Assembly: GCA_013365365.1 (NCBI GenBank)
Contig: JABVXU010000005.1
Span: 496,001 to 560,000 of the forward strand
Direction of reading: 5' to 3'
Origin: Cruorifilaria tuberocauda
Taxonomy: Eukaryota; Nematoda; Chromadorea; Rhabditida; Onchocercidae
Length of the DNA stretch: 64,000 nucleotides
A program made the translations under genes and the position numbers. The notes under the pieces are model-generated. The model was not told the DNA's origin and did no database searches. It saw only the letters and a program-made list of their open reading frames with translations. Numbering within the stretch: position 1 is the stretch's first letter; each line of letters starts with the position of its first letter. Below, piece after piece: positions 37,282 to 50,178 of the stretch.

Positions 37282-39529
37282 ACAGCTTTAAAGCAGCTGT
37301 GTGGAAAAGATCGATGTTCACTTTCGGATAAATCTAAAATGAGTGGCAGTTGAGCAGTTGATCGATACTGATCATAATTCACGATTGTTACGCCATGCCA
37401 TATTTATTTGTTTATCTTTCTCACCTTCTCATGCAAATTTGCTATTAACTGAATACAAAATTTCATATATATTTTTAAACTGCAAGAAATTACTCTTTCC
37501 GCCTTTTTTTTATCAGTGCTCATTCTCCAAGAAAATATTTGGGTTTAAGCAATAGAAATGATCGTCCATGCATGTTAACTTCATAAATTAGATTTAGTAT
37601 TAGAAAAAAAAGCATGTTAAATAAATTTTATAACTTAATGAACAACTTTAGATTTCGTACAGCGAGGCAGGAAATAAGAATTATCCAAAATAAAAATAAT
37701 AGATCAAAAACGATCACCAATGTTGATTAATTTCATGTTGTGAAACAATTTGCGGAATATCGTATCCTATTTCATCAATTATTCGATTAAAATAAATTCA
37801 ATTACGGAGTATGAATTTATAATCTGATCAAAATAATTTGAGACCATGACAATATATGTTGAAGTTTTATGATATTATTTTTAGAAAAACTCGTTTCTGT
37901 TCCTTTCTCAACGAAATGATAATCACTCAGAGCAGAAATGGACTATTTTCCAAAATGCGAAATCTTGGAGTATATGTACTGAGAAGTATCCATAACGATT
38001 TTCAAATCCATGATTTGCGATTTAAGAATGACACAAAAAAAGCGAAATCAGAGAGAGACACGATAGGCGATAAACGAGAAAATTTTATTCAACTTTTTAA
38101 ATCACTACTTATAACGCAAACAACTTCTCTGCTCTGATAATGAAAGGTTTCTTACCCGGCCTTCCTATCACCTTGAAATAAATATTATATATTTTCATTA
38201 CCGATAGATCCACAGCAGAATTGAGGAGAAAAATGGAAACTAGTCAAACTTGGATCTTTGCAATTGCAACCAAATATGATGGCGATGTCTCCTCTCTCGT
38301 ATATTTATTTAATAGCAAAATGAGATCACTGCTACCGAGAATTGCGTTCTCTCTTTCGATATTCCGCAGTTAACAGCCAGTTTCGATGGTGATACGAGAG
38401 AATTCGCTCTGAGAATGTCGCAGGACGAGTGCACATCTTACTAAGCATTGCTGGTAATTATGAATTGATCATTTTAGCTAGTATCCTTATAAATATTCAA
38501 CATTTAACTGTATTTCAACATTTTGAAGACCAAATAACAACAGTTATTGTTTTTTTTAAGTTCTTAACCACGTGTCGTTATTGAACTGATAAATGCAGGC
38601 CACAAGCGATAAAAACTATTTTAACTAAGCTTCGTGTGTCAGCGACCTGTTAGAATAAAATTCAAGAATATTTGAACAATAGTTGATTAAGCAATGCAAA
38701 ACATTGATCTGCTAATGATACCAGGAAAATTACGAAGAAATCCCGGGAATGGAGGATGATGTAGCTGCGTAATTCTGAATTGAATGCAATCAGCGGAAAA
38801 GCTGAAAATATTTCGTATAGTGATAATGATTCCAAAAAAACTCAGACCTGTAATACATCAGTTCACTTAAGTAGATTAACTGCAAAAAATTCAGTAACTC
38901 ATTAATGATTTTAATTTCAATTGTTTCATACTTTATTTTTAATTGTTTTTTCAGGCTTAGCTTAAGCTACTTCAGTCATAATCAATTATTCCATTGAATA
39001 GCATATAAAACCATCAATTACCTTAAATACTATATCATATAGGATAACGAATAATGAGAATGAAAATCTATTACATTATCTTCTGCCAAAGAGTCATCAA
39101 CAACAGAATTTAATTTAAGTTGGAAAGAGGTAATAGTGACAAGTAACTATTAATGATACAATTAACTATACCTATCATTAATCGAGAAATACTAACTTCA
39201 AAGCAAAAGTTAAGTGTAAATTGATTAAAGTTATCATATTCTTAGGAAGTTCATAGCGTCCAGTGCACTTTTAGTGAATCAAATCTTGTGCAGTAACAGC
39301 AGTTAGTAGCAGCAAGCAATCAACTAGTGACAAGGCCATTCCATTCTACGAGAAATGATTGACGTAGTGGAATTTCCTCGCTTCATTGAAAAAGCAAAAA
39401 AGACGATCCATCTTTTTTTGAAGATAGAAAACGTAAAAAAACGACATTCACTTAAAGCATTTGTTTTTTTATCTGTAATTAAAATGTAAAAATAAAATGT
39501 CTTCTTACTTAAACTTTTAGAAAATGTTG

Positions 39530-39645
39530 AATGTTAGATTTTCACCTAATAATTTTAACGTCTACAAGAAATTTATTTTTTCGATTAAATTTCTTATAGA
39601 AGATAAAACTATTACGTTAAAATCTAACGAGGCAAATTTTAGAAT
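39530..39645. repeat. Nested imperfect inverted repeat
   Basis: GTTAGATTTT is mirrored by AAAATCTAAC, TTTTAACG by CGTTAAAA, and AGAAATTTA by TAAATTTCT around a TTTTTTCGAT centre. The arms are interrupted by small unpaired segments, so the whole stretch could fold back on itself. Confidence 0.6.
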
Positions 39646-40485
39646 TTCAACAACCATAAAGAAAAGATCAGAAAAATCGTAAATATCAAAAAGTTCTAGT
39701 CGAAGTTTGATTTCATTTCAGCAAAATCAGCACACTCGTAATGAAAGCACAGTTCCTCATAGTAATTATGAATGAATTTAAATGAACTCATCTAAAAGGC
39801 ATCGATATAAATGAACCATGAAATCGCAAGGAGAGAAAAAGGATTCGTATGTAAGACAGCGAACACTCATCCAATTAAGTAATCAAGTGATGGTGTAGAA
39901 TCTGAAAGAGGAAAAAGTGCACGACGATCGTCACCAAACTACAAGGCAAGAGTTGTGGTTGATAGCAATACACTCACGGGTCTTTCAGAAAAGATTGTCT
40001 CATCAAATGAAATACTATCTAAGGGCAGTCTATTACTGCGCATTTCGCTCCATTGATCATTATCAGCAAATCATCAAATGTCAATAAAAACTGCTTAAAA
40101 GTATTAATCTGCGAAAATGGACAAAATCCTATCAACTTTTTCACCGAATGAAAGATGGCTCAAGGACGCAGTGCATTAGTTCACTGAAGCTTTTCACCAT
40201 TAGTTATTAATTCGAATAGCAAAAGCGATAAATCAAGCGTCAGTACGAGCAATCCTTCAATTTTCCCAGCTTTCATGATATTGGAAATTGAAATTCTTTG
40301 AATTTTAGAAAAATGTCAAAAAAGATTAAAGCTATTAACTAACTATTAAGCAAATCCATGCAAATCATCTTTTTATCCATCCAGACTAATGATAATTACA
40401 AGTTGTAAATTTAATTACTTTACTGGGTAAATTGACTGAAAAAATTCACTGCATATATTGTGCGAAAGATAAATAATTTTTAGTC

Positions 40486-40491
40486 TTTATT
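40486..40491 (-). terminator. Polyadenylation signal of ZCCHC9
   Basis: AATAAA on the minus strand (TTTATT on plus), about 120 bases after the stop at 40613. Confidence 0.5.
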
Positions 40492-40612
40492 TCACTGCAA
40501 CAGAAATAGTTGGGGAAATCTCAAAAACTTCAACAAATCCAACAAAATCACTTTTTCACCGCTGTTGCGATTTGTCTTGTTGCTTTCAAGTCCAAATTAC
40601 TGACCGAATATT

Positions 40613-42841
40613 TTATATGTGGACGATTTTTCTTTCTAATTTTTTCCTCTTCGTCTCGTTAATCACAGAATTGCTTTCGATGAAGAGAAAATCATCATCA
40701 CCACCAGTAGTGTCGTTCCTTGTTACAGCAAGTGGTTCTAAAAGATGTGACTTGGATACAATTAAAGAATGGTTTTAAATATCGATAATTATGTATTATC
40801 AACATAACTTTTACCGACTACTTAAAAACTAATTAAACTATTAAACTAATTATTAATTAAACTATTTTCCTTTTTAATTTATATTTCTCTATGAATTCTC
40901 TCACCATTCCTTTTACTGAGAAAAAAAAATGACTTTTCCCGGTGTAATGAAATTTCATTAATACCTCAAAATATAGTCATACCGCTACGCTAGTCTACTA
41001 ATTATTTTATAATTATTTGAATAATTCTACTCAGAAATGTCGTACCTCTTCGATTATTGTCATTAGCACCTTTTCTGAGCGGGCAGTCTTTCTTTAAATG
41101 CTTTTGTGATCCACATAAATTACATGAGCCTCCTGAAACAAGACAGTGAATACTTGTAAAAGAAATTCGCCGACCAAAATTTCCAATCAAAGCATTTGCT
41201 TTGTCTTTTCTTGCAAAATATCACAGGAATAAACCACTTTAGATGGTACATTTTCAAAAATAGATCTTTAGCGATTAATTTCTTTAACTAATCAAAGAGA
41301 ACGATTTGTATCCTGCATTAGTTTCAACTGATTTCTCTAATTATTATTTTGTGACTATTTCACATAGTAATTTTACTTTTTACACGAATCTCTATTAAAA
41401 TCATAATATTCAATTTTTTACCCAACTGACTTAGCGTTCTGAAAAAGGAGTTATGAAACCAAAAATGAAAACATCGCTTGAGGAAAAAAATACCCACCAT
41501 CTGGATATATTCCATTTGCATTTTTTTCACAGTCTCTGGAAAGATGTCCTTGCTGCTTGCATACAAAACATGTCGCATATGGAAAACCTACAAACACATA
41601 AACATTTGTTTTTAATTTAATTAAAAACTTCTAATCAATGTAAATGGAGTAGTGGATTTAGACAAATAAAACAGAAAAAATAAGTATATACAGAAGAATT
41701 TACAATGAAGCATTTCCTTAATCAGATATTAAGAAATCGAAATAAAATAGAGAAACAAATCATCTGAATAAATATAAGAAAATACCGCGAATGTTTTTAC
41801 GCTGGCAACGCGATGATGTGTGCTCTGTAGAACCACATTTGAAACAGATGCCGGATCCTATTATCTCGCCATCTTTTTCCGGACATTCCGAAAACTTGTG
41901 ACCCGTTTGTCGGCAAAAAAAACAGCACTATAAATTGTCGATAATTAATGCGTATGATGAATATTTTAAGGTCAAACTACCAAATCCACATATTTCCAAA
42001 GAAACTTACTAACCGACATATTTCCCTGTTCTAGTTGCCGATTTATTCGACGATTTTCACGCTTTCTCCATCTTTTAACGAGGAGCGCTCCATCTTTATA
42101 AGTAATTTTACCACATGCCACATATTCGTTTATCAAGTGTTTAATATCATTTAGTGTTTGTTCCTCCATAGAATCCAACCTATCTGACAAACTGTTGATC
42201 AGTGGTTCCTGAATTTTTTTAGAAAATTACCATTCCTTGTTTTAGTTACATTGATACTAAAAAGCAAGAGATACTTCCGGATTTTAAGTATTCAGTAACA
42301 TATCTTAAATTCACTATAACCATAGAATATTGAAGTCGGTCGTATAATTAAAGGACAGAAATTGATTAAGAAAAAATAGAGAGTATAAAGAACACCATGT
42401 TAAAATATCGAATGACACTTAGCATTTCAATTTGTTTCATTAGAAGATAATCATAACGTTAAGAGTGGTCTAGCAAATATTAATAATCTCATTGCAGTTA
42501 CAGAGTGGCCTTTATTTCTTGAAGAACAAATAAAAATCTATATAGGAGTCATTCGTATTATTTGTGAAATAATATGTATTCAGCTTATGCTATAAAAGAA
42601 ATAAAATAAAATATTAAGAATTACTTCAAAATTTATTCGAGACAATGAAGATAATCAGTCTTACTCTGCTCTGTTTTTGTTTATTTTGCCATTGCCAACT
42701 TCTCCATCTTCTTACTAGTTTTGCAGCTTGTGATCTTTCCAACTGTCCATCCTTCCACAACTGACGAACTCTTTGCTTCACTTCTTCCAAATCTGTCACT
42801 GTGATTAACGATTTGCTTAATTTCGACAAATCCTTAAACAT
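40613..42841 (-). CDS. zcchc9: ZCCHC9-type zinc-knuckle protein
   Basis: Six exons, all phases consistent: 42665-42841 (ATG 42841), 42014-42208, 41786-41927, 41498-41587, 41046-41132 and 40613-40737 (TAA), giving 271 residues, the size of human ZCCHC9. Four CCHC knuckles lie at about residues 126-139 (CFFCRQTGHKFSEC), 152-165 (CFKCGSTEHTSSRC), 178-191 (CFVCKQQGHLSRDC) and 205-218 (CNLCGSQKHLKKDC). The linkers GSGIC, FPYATC and YPDGGSC match human GTGIC, FPFAKC and YADGGGC. The C-terminus is acidic then basic, as in the human protein. Human ZCCHC9 is a nuclear/nucleolar RNA-binding protein. The N-terminal 124 residues differ: exons 1 and 2 each carry a related helical unit ending LVRRWR / LVKRWR. 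An AG at 42850-42852, eight bases before the ATG, may accept a spliced leader. Confidence 0.92.
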
Positions 42842-44541
42842 AGAATGAACTACAGATAAGTACATTTAAATGGCAAACGGCTTAAACATGTATGTCCCAT
42901 TGAGACAGTGTTTTATATAAAGGAATAGTGAATAGAAACCTGAGAGCTCATGAGAGAAGTGATTTCAATATACCGTCGCACTCTTCATACTTTGTTGCAA
43001 TCTTTTAAACCGAATTAACTGGATATTCGTCTTTTCACGCAAACGATTTCTTTAATGATGAGCTAACAAAATGAATAGTTCTGATTAGCATCAATAAGAT
43101 CGAAATAACACGCGAATATGGTCTAACATTTATTAGGATCTCCTTCTCCCACTTTTCTTATGTTAATATGTTCCCTTCCTTTTTTATTATTACCTAACTT
43201 CCCGATCTCTCTCTGAACTCCACAAAACCTCTAACTACCCTTCCTCAGTACCATTCACGTCACTTCTCTTCCCCCATCTTCCAGTAGCTTCCAACAAAGA
43301 TATGCAGATTTAACTCATGACACCATGAAAATAGTTGTCCTAACACCGGCCATATTATTGAATAGGACAATACAACGATGAAGCCAAGAGGAGAACAGTT
43401 AACTGTACTTTTCCATAGACTTTCAGATTTTATTGGGTCTCATCAAGTTCGAACTTTTGAAATATGAGCTTATTTAGGAATATTATATTATACAATAGAG
43501 TAGTAGTTAGGGGCGTTTTTATTGTTGTTTTGAAGTATGTAAAATGTATTCTAATTTATTTTAAGCATAATTATAATAATTTATTGTAAACAGTTTCCTT
43601 CCTCTATAGGCATACTTCTCTTAGTGTCTTCTACTCTGCGATATTTTTTACGGTTGTTTATAATTGCTAACTCGAAAAGTTTTTGATAATGTAGAATTGG
43701 TTACTACTAGATTACGTTAAGAAATTCTTAGGTTCACTCCAATGTATATAAAACATAAGAACATATATTTAATATTTAATATTCACGGAATACTTGCGAT
43801 TTATCAAATCAAATGTTCAATATCAATGAACACAAACAGTTTTTCCTTTCATGAAATTGAAGATGAAAAAGAAAAATTGAGGGAACAAAAAAAAACAAAA
43901 TGAGGAAAGGCCGGATTGGTGAAGCTTTAATACACATGAACTGTATTTCATACATAATACACTTCTCAATCAGAGGATTAGAGTAGTATATCTCCTCCTG
44001 CACTTGCCATCTGGTTCACGAGGTTACTACCGCCATTAGGTTTCATTAATTTTTTTCTCGGGATTCCTATTGAGCTCAGAAGGAAGAAGTGATACATCTT
44101 TTCTTTTTTCTTCGAAATAACTATTTCCTTCAATATTTTTTAAACACTGAAGGAAAAAGTCTGTTCAATACTTCTTAAAGTCGTAAATTTTAGGCCGATA
44201 TTATGGCAATACTTATCTAACCCTTTTATCAATGATTCAAACTATCGTTAAAACAGGTTTGGAACCTTCGAAATTCAAGTTTTAAATCACACACTGTAAT
44301 TTCAGTAGAAGTGAGCATTCACATAACTAATGTCTGTGATATTGATATTTAATTTGTTCAATCAATAAATAAATCATGATTGTCATTATTGAGACTGTAC
44401 AGTGGAAAGCTTTAAGCTAGTAATAATGCAATCTAATCTGATCATCTGTAAACCTAGTAAAACAATATATATTCAATCATTCTGTTCAAAACAAGAATGA
44501 CTGAAACCTCAGTAATTAAGTAGGATTTAAATAGGCAAAAA
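42842..44541. other. Intergenic region upstream of ZCCHC9
   Basis: It includes a CT-rich stretch around 43140-43290. No coding exon, RNA gene or notable repeat is supported. Confidence 0.45.
42850..42852 (-). promoter_or_regulatory. Likely trans-splice acceptor of ZCCHC9
   Basis: On the minus strand TTATCTGTAG is followed by eight bases and then the start ATG. No upstream coding exon is in frame, so a spliced-leader acceptor is the simplest reading. Confidence 0.45.
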
Positions 44542-44930
44542 ATGGCGGTGCAGATGAGGACAAGAATAACGGATACACTACAAAGATTTGAAAATGAAAA
44601 CAGGAATTTAGATGTTTCAAAATCATTTCAGTAAGTTTTATAACGATTTACAAATAAAAGGAGATGCGCTTTGAATACGACAATGCAAAGCAGTAGTTGC
44701 AGGAGTTGTACACCGATGTATACTGACCGCACAATTCGAAGTGAGTGTTGTTTATCTCTTGGAGGTATATGCATGAGTAGCCTACCTATTCACCTATATT
44801 CATTTCTCTTTATAAAAAGCATGTTAGCCATCAGATCCAGAATATCTTCTTACCACAAAGTTTCAATGATCTCTTGCGGAAGTATTACATTTCAGAAATT
44901 GATGAAATTTTTCATACGTTCAAAACGTAG
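44542..44930 (+). CDS. Candidate small three-exon protein (75 aa)
   Basis: Exons 44542-44630, 44661-44764 and 44896-44930 (TAG) join in phase through a GTAAGT donor, a weak AAAAG acceptor, a GTATAT donor and a TTACATTTCAG acceptor. The start MAVQMRTRITDTLQRFEN is amphipathic and probably helical. The middle is Cys-rich (SCRSCTP, ECCLSLG), and the tail is short (EIDEIFHTFKT). An AG (ATTTAAATAG) sits seven bases before the ATG, as for a spliced-leader acceptor. There is no signal peptide. The CxxC and CC could bind metal, but no family is recognised. The 30-base first intron is very short and its acceptor poor, which is the main doubt; an alternative is that only part of this is real. Confidence 0.4.
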
Positions 44931-47574
44931 TATTCAGTCAAAAATAGCCTGGATATATTGCTGACTGGACGAAATCATACTTATTACTACAAAAAGTACT
45001 AGGTTAAACAGTTATCAATTAGATAAAATTAGCAAAAATATTTCATATGGAATAGGAATATTTGAATTCTTTCAGGATTTAAAAATGGACAGGAAACAAT
45101 AGGCTACTCATATGAACAACACACAACAAAAAAAAAAAAGACTACAATATAAGGATAGTTCAGGAGGCTTAAAGCCTAACTTTGAAATTCAATTTTAAAT
45201 TAAAAACACATATATTAATGAAAAAAGCTTTTTCCTTTCATACAACCCGTCTTCGTCAATAATATGTGCCTAGAGTAGAGAAGAAGCCAGGAAAATATTC
45301 TTGTACATGCATAGTTTCAAGCTAAACACATACACACGCAATAAAGAAAAAAAATGAAATAACAACTCAAGTAATGAAATCTAACCGGTTAATTCAGACA
45401 TCTTTTTTCAAAATAAAAAATATACCGTCGCCTGGAAAAAAATAATAATAAAACCCGTACGGGAGAGTAAATATATCGGCCTGCTAAACATTTGAGTTTT
45501 ACTCTGCTCGCAATGAAAATTCTGGAAACATATTGCCACTGATTTGGTAGTTTATAAATTTATAACATATAAAATTATCATTTCATGATTATTTAAATCT
45601 CTTTCTGTCGTATCGAAACAAAAAAAGAAATTGCAGCTATCGAATTATTAGAGGCAACTCATAATCTCCACTCATTTTTATGATGAATTATTTTATGACA
45701 TATTTTAATTCATGTTTTCTTAATACTTCTAAGTTAAGCGATCTTAATTTGTCCTAATCATTTCTACTACTAATTAATTATTGCATAGTGTTAGAGTGAA
45801 GATATTAAAGTTGAAGTCTGGAGGAACTTCCACTTTGATTGGTTATCAACAGTTGTAAAATAGATAATTGCTTTTTTCTATGGCAGAAAATCTATCCGTT
45901 CATTCACTTTTATTTTCACCCTAATGTTTCCAGAACTTTTCAAAACAGCAAAGTGTGTCTCGAGCTATTTGTGTATCCGAGTAATTTATTCTGAAGTACG
46001 TTTCTACTACGTTTGGAGAATCAGAAGAACTTAAACATTATAGAGAAAATTATCTCAAAGCGGTGTAATCAAAAGAGAAAAAAAACTAAACTATGCATTT
46101 CAAATTAGACAGAGAAAGAAAAATGCAATAGAAATTAGAAAGCAGCAGAGATGATATGAAAAAGGAAACAATTTTTCTGTATGGTAATTTTGGAATTATT
46201 GTAGAAGCGACCAATTCCATGATTTGAGCACAGAACAAAAAAAATAATAATAATGCAAAATGAAATAAAAAGTAGTGAATTCCTAGACGCGTAAGAAAAT
46301 TTTGCTTCAAGTTGAATCTACTAATTCAAATATTTCACTAAATTGAAAAGTAAAAGTACAGTTCTGTTTAGTTTTTTTGTTTAGAATTTACAATAATTGG
46401 ACTTAGCTAACGTAGGATTGTTATCGTTGTTTTAACAACTGTAGACCTAAATAGAAAGACATTGGTCGCAGGACAATTATTTTTCGAAAATGGAAATTAA
46501 TAAATTTAAAAATATTCGAAATTCTTTCCAAAAAAAAGATAGGAACTAAATAGTTTTTCACTATAAAAGGGCGACGTAAAAGATGGAAATTCTAATAAAA
46601 ATAAAGCTCTTCCTGGACTTACTCCTTTCCAGCACATGCATTCATACTTATCAAGCAAGAAACGAGAGCGAAGAAATCTAACTTAGCATGTTAAAATCAA
46701 AAAACAGTGGTTGTAATTGCTTTTCATCGTTTACACAAATCGATTAACCTGTTCTTGCTACGGAATATAATTCATTTATGAACTTTCTACCAGCTTTCTA
46801 GAAGAATCTATAGTCGCTAAGAAATTTTTTACCAAGACAATGAAATTTATTTTCCAACTACATCCAATCAGTTCAATCATCGACAAATCAATTGATAATA
46901 GAATAAAACGTAAATGAGTCATACTAAGAACCAAACCATCATCCTGGGCAGCTTAAATGATATCTAAAAGTATTGAAATATTCAAATACAATCACTTTTA
47001 CTTAGATAGGCCTAAAATATGGAAGTGATTTTAATGCGAGACAACTGCTATTGCTAGTGCTAGGAAACCTGTTTCAGATAAAATTTAGAATATTTCACTT
47101 AAATTTAACTTCGCATAAATCCAAGTATGTAGGAAATCAACTAAAAATGAATGTTATTATCGTTTCGCTGATATATCTATCTGCATGGAAATAACGTTTA
47201 ACGTTATTATACAATTCAGGTCAAGAATGCATAAAAGCAACTCATTCTTTTAAGGAATGTTTTTCTACACACAAGAATTACAGCAGGAGGAGTAGCTAGA
47301 AAGGATAGCATACTGATGATGATGACGATGATGATGATGATGATGATGATGATAATGGTGATGATAGCCGCTTCCTAATTTGAAACCCGCACAAAGTAAC
47401 TTCTTTTTCTATTTGTAATTGAGCATCGTATTCTGGAACTGCTGATCCTGAACAGCGGATGTTGAAGATGTTTGCTGTGTGTAGCATTGAATTTTCTCCA
47501 ATGGTGTTATCATATTGAACCTGAAGATTCAAAGTTAGAATCCTGAAGACCCGGGAGATAGGCGACAACAAATG
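44931..47574. other. Gap between the small candidate gene and lin-29; includes the lin-29 3' UTR
   Basis: No coding exon is supported. A GAT/ATG trinucleotide tract (47314-47366) lies just downstream of the lin-29 stop, probably in its 3' untranslated region. Confidence 0.5.
47314..47366. repeat. Trinucleotide (GAT)n microsatellite
   Basis: About 17 near-perfect GAT units, with one GAC interruption, 210-260 bases beyond the lin-29 stop. In one minus-strand frame it reads as poly-Ser, but that frame is not part of the gene. Confidence 0.85.
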
Positions 47575-50178
47575 CTAGACTGCTAACCCTGCCGGCCTAG
47601 GCGCTTCTGACTTGAAAGCTGTATTGTCAAAAGGGAAGTAGGATCTATTTGTGCTCAATGTCCTGCCAAAAGCAGCCATATTAAGACGAAATGCGGACGG
47701 ATCGTTGACCATCATCTGATTGGCAGTGGCCGTTGAAGCGGCGCTAGGATAGCTGCATGCTGCTGCTGCGACACTTGTCACCGAACTGGTCGCAGCTACC
47801 GCCGCTGACTGATTAGCAGCCGAGAGTACAGAAGCTGGTATCCCTGCATTGAAGTGACCTGAAATTAGCCATCACTAGTTTCAGGATATTTCAGATATTA
47901 AATAAATCTTTTTCTGTGAATCAAAAGCAAACAATATAAATCGATAAAAGTACAATAAAAATGCCCTTTTATAGAGTTAATTATTTTTATTCAAATTAGG
48001 ACTACACTAAGCTCATACATAAAAGGTTACTGCTTAGTCCTTCAAATTACTGCATAAAATGTTTGGAGGAAAATTACTTTCAGAAAGAATAGAAGTTTCT
48101 TTGAAGTTTAAATAACTTGCAAAAAGTTATATGAACTGAAACTGTAAAGTATGTCATCTTAATTCAAAAAACGATGTGATTAAATTTCTAGAATTCAACG
48201 AAATAGCTTCTAATAGTAGTGATGCTTTTAATGAATCCATCAAATTTATTCAAAAACTGAAAATCGCCGGAGAGATTTACTCGAACCATTCCTCTTTCTA
48301 CTTTTTGTGATTTCTCTGAAATTTTTAATGAGAGAAAAAAAAGCACAAACGAACTAAAATCTATTTGTGGTTGTGTGACGGAAGCTAAATCGGAAATGCC
48401 ATGTGCAGCAGCCGCCATGGTTGGCGCTGATGTTGCCGCAGCTGCTTCATTTCTCCATGCATTCAATCCTTCCAAGCCTTCCATAAAATTGCTTCTGCAA
48501 CGCTTTTGCTCTCAGTGTTTTCAAAAGTTTCGATATGTTCTTGAAAGGTTGATCGATAATAGTTTCAGCAAATTAATGAAATATTGACACTGTGTCATAT
48601 CGGATGATAAGTTAAAAGCAGAAGTTAAACAATTAATTAGTGAAACTTTCTTTAAGTATTATGTTTATTGTATTATACTCGATGGAAAAATGAAAATGAA
48701 TGCATACATGTTTCTCCTGTCAGCATGCTTAGTCATATGCTTTGCAAGGTAAGTTTGTTGCGTATAGGATTTACCACAGTATGGGCAGATGTGCACCTGA
48801 AATATTTCATTAATTTGTAAAAGTTCAAGTCTATATACCAACATGAGACGAATGCTTTTTCTTATGTAACGGGAAAAAAAAACATGTTTAGTTATCACAC
48901 GTATCGTTAAAATTTCATTTTACTCACGTATTTTAAAGAGAAACGAAAATTAGGAGAAAATAGAGGTGAAGAAAAACTTTTAAAGTTCAATTAATAGCAC
49001 CGCTTTTGTTGCATCTTTCAACCGAACAAAAAAATTAGACGATTATTGCCGAACAAAAAAAAAAATGTAAAAGATTATAAATGATTTGTTTAGACAATTT
49101 CCCCTTGAGCATTATTGATCAATGATTATTGGATGGAAAATGAAGTGAAAAATTGAATTTATCAATAAAAGTTTGTGAACTGTTTGAGTGAGGTTACAAA
49201 CCGGATTGTATAATAATAACCAGTAGATTATCTATTGATCAAAGAAAACGATCCATTTCTGTTACGGTTTTCTTTGAAAAAATAACACTTTATAACTGAC
49301 CCATGTAAAATACCTTTAAGTGCTTCGATTCCTTGTGCTTCGGTATATGCTCCAATAATGCTTGTTCATCCGTGAAGCATTTATAACAGCTGAAAAGCAC
49401 TTCACTTATACTTCCTTCACCTATCACTTCATCCTTCTCTGCCATTATCATTGTCGAAATACGCTGGGACAAGTGTTGTAACCTTCAAACAAGCCGAATA
49501 CGGCATAGTCTCCTGTTATATCTAGGCTTTACGATTATTATTACACTTATCAACTTGAAATTATCATTTAGTTATGAAAAGTGTTTTAAGTTAGTTAATC
49601 TCTAGAATCAGTAAGTTATTCTCTCCAGCATAACCTATTAAGAAAACTGGAAGATGACAGATATTATTTTACAAAAAAAAAGGAAAAATACCTATTGCAC
49701 TTGAATGGTTTATCGGATTGGTGGCACCTTGAATGTGACTGCAAATTTGATAGCTGACTAAATGCTTTTTCACAGCCTTGAAATTTGCATTTGTATGGCT
49801 TCTCACCGGTATGCGTTCTGATGTGTTGTTGCAAGTGTGATAGCTGTGTAAACTGAAATTTATACTTTTTAACAGCTACTCACTCTCATTCATTTTCGTA
49901 TTATCATATTTTTATTTCCTTATTTGCAATCCTTTGAATGTAATTTAATGAGGAAAACGATCATTTATGAAGAATATCGACAGAAGAATGATAGGAACCT
50001 TTTTCCCGCAGTATTGGCAGGGTCCAAAGGGCTTTATACCAAGGTGTATCCTCATGTGCTGCGACAGGTACGAGCTATTCGCAAAAGATTTGATGCAATG
50101 AGTACATTTGTATGGCTTCGCCTCTCTCATGTGCATCTGACTGTGTACCTGGTGCACTTCCGGTTTGGTGTCGAAGCC
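47575..50178 (-). CDS. lin-29: LIN-29 C2H2 zinc-finger transcription factor, zinc-finger and C-terminal exons (5' exons not placed)
   Basis: Six consecutive in-phase exons: 49999-50178, 49692-49852, 49314-49389, 48708-48796, 48355-48494 and 47575-47858 (TAG 47575-47577), 309 residues. They start inside the first finger ([16 protein letters not shown]), so an upstream exon with its first two Cys is missing. Then follow [68 protein letters not shown] and [17 protein letters not shown], the distinctive finger set of C. elegans LIN-29 and the related ZNF362/rotund group. After the fingers the protein is rich in Ala, Ser and Thr, as expected for an activation region. LIN-29 is the terminal heterochronic factor that drives the larval-to-adult switch of the epidermis. 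The missing 5' part probably lies in 50179-64000 or beyond. Confidence 0.92.

Larger units (their letters stand above)
33821..40612. other. 6.8 kb region without a recognisable gene
   Basis: This lies upstream of KANK exon 1 and downstream of ZCCHC9. It is AT-rich with many homopolymer runs. Short open frames (for example 34573-34833 and 37856-38137) have no domain, splice partner or codon pattern that supports coding. It contains the inverted repeats listed separately and may hold untranslated 5' exons of KANK. Confidence 0.5.

Noticed and set aside
47296..47571. 91-codon minus-strand open frame ending in poly-Ser
   Set aside because: It lies after the lin-29 stop codon and includes the (GAT)n tract; most likely 3' untranslated sequence.
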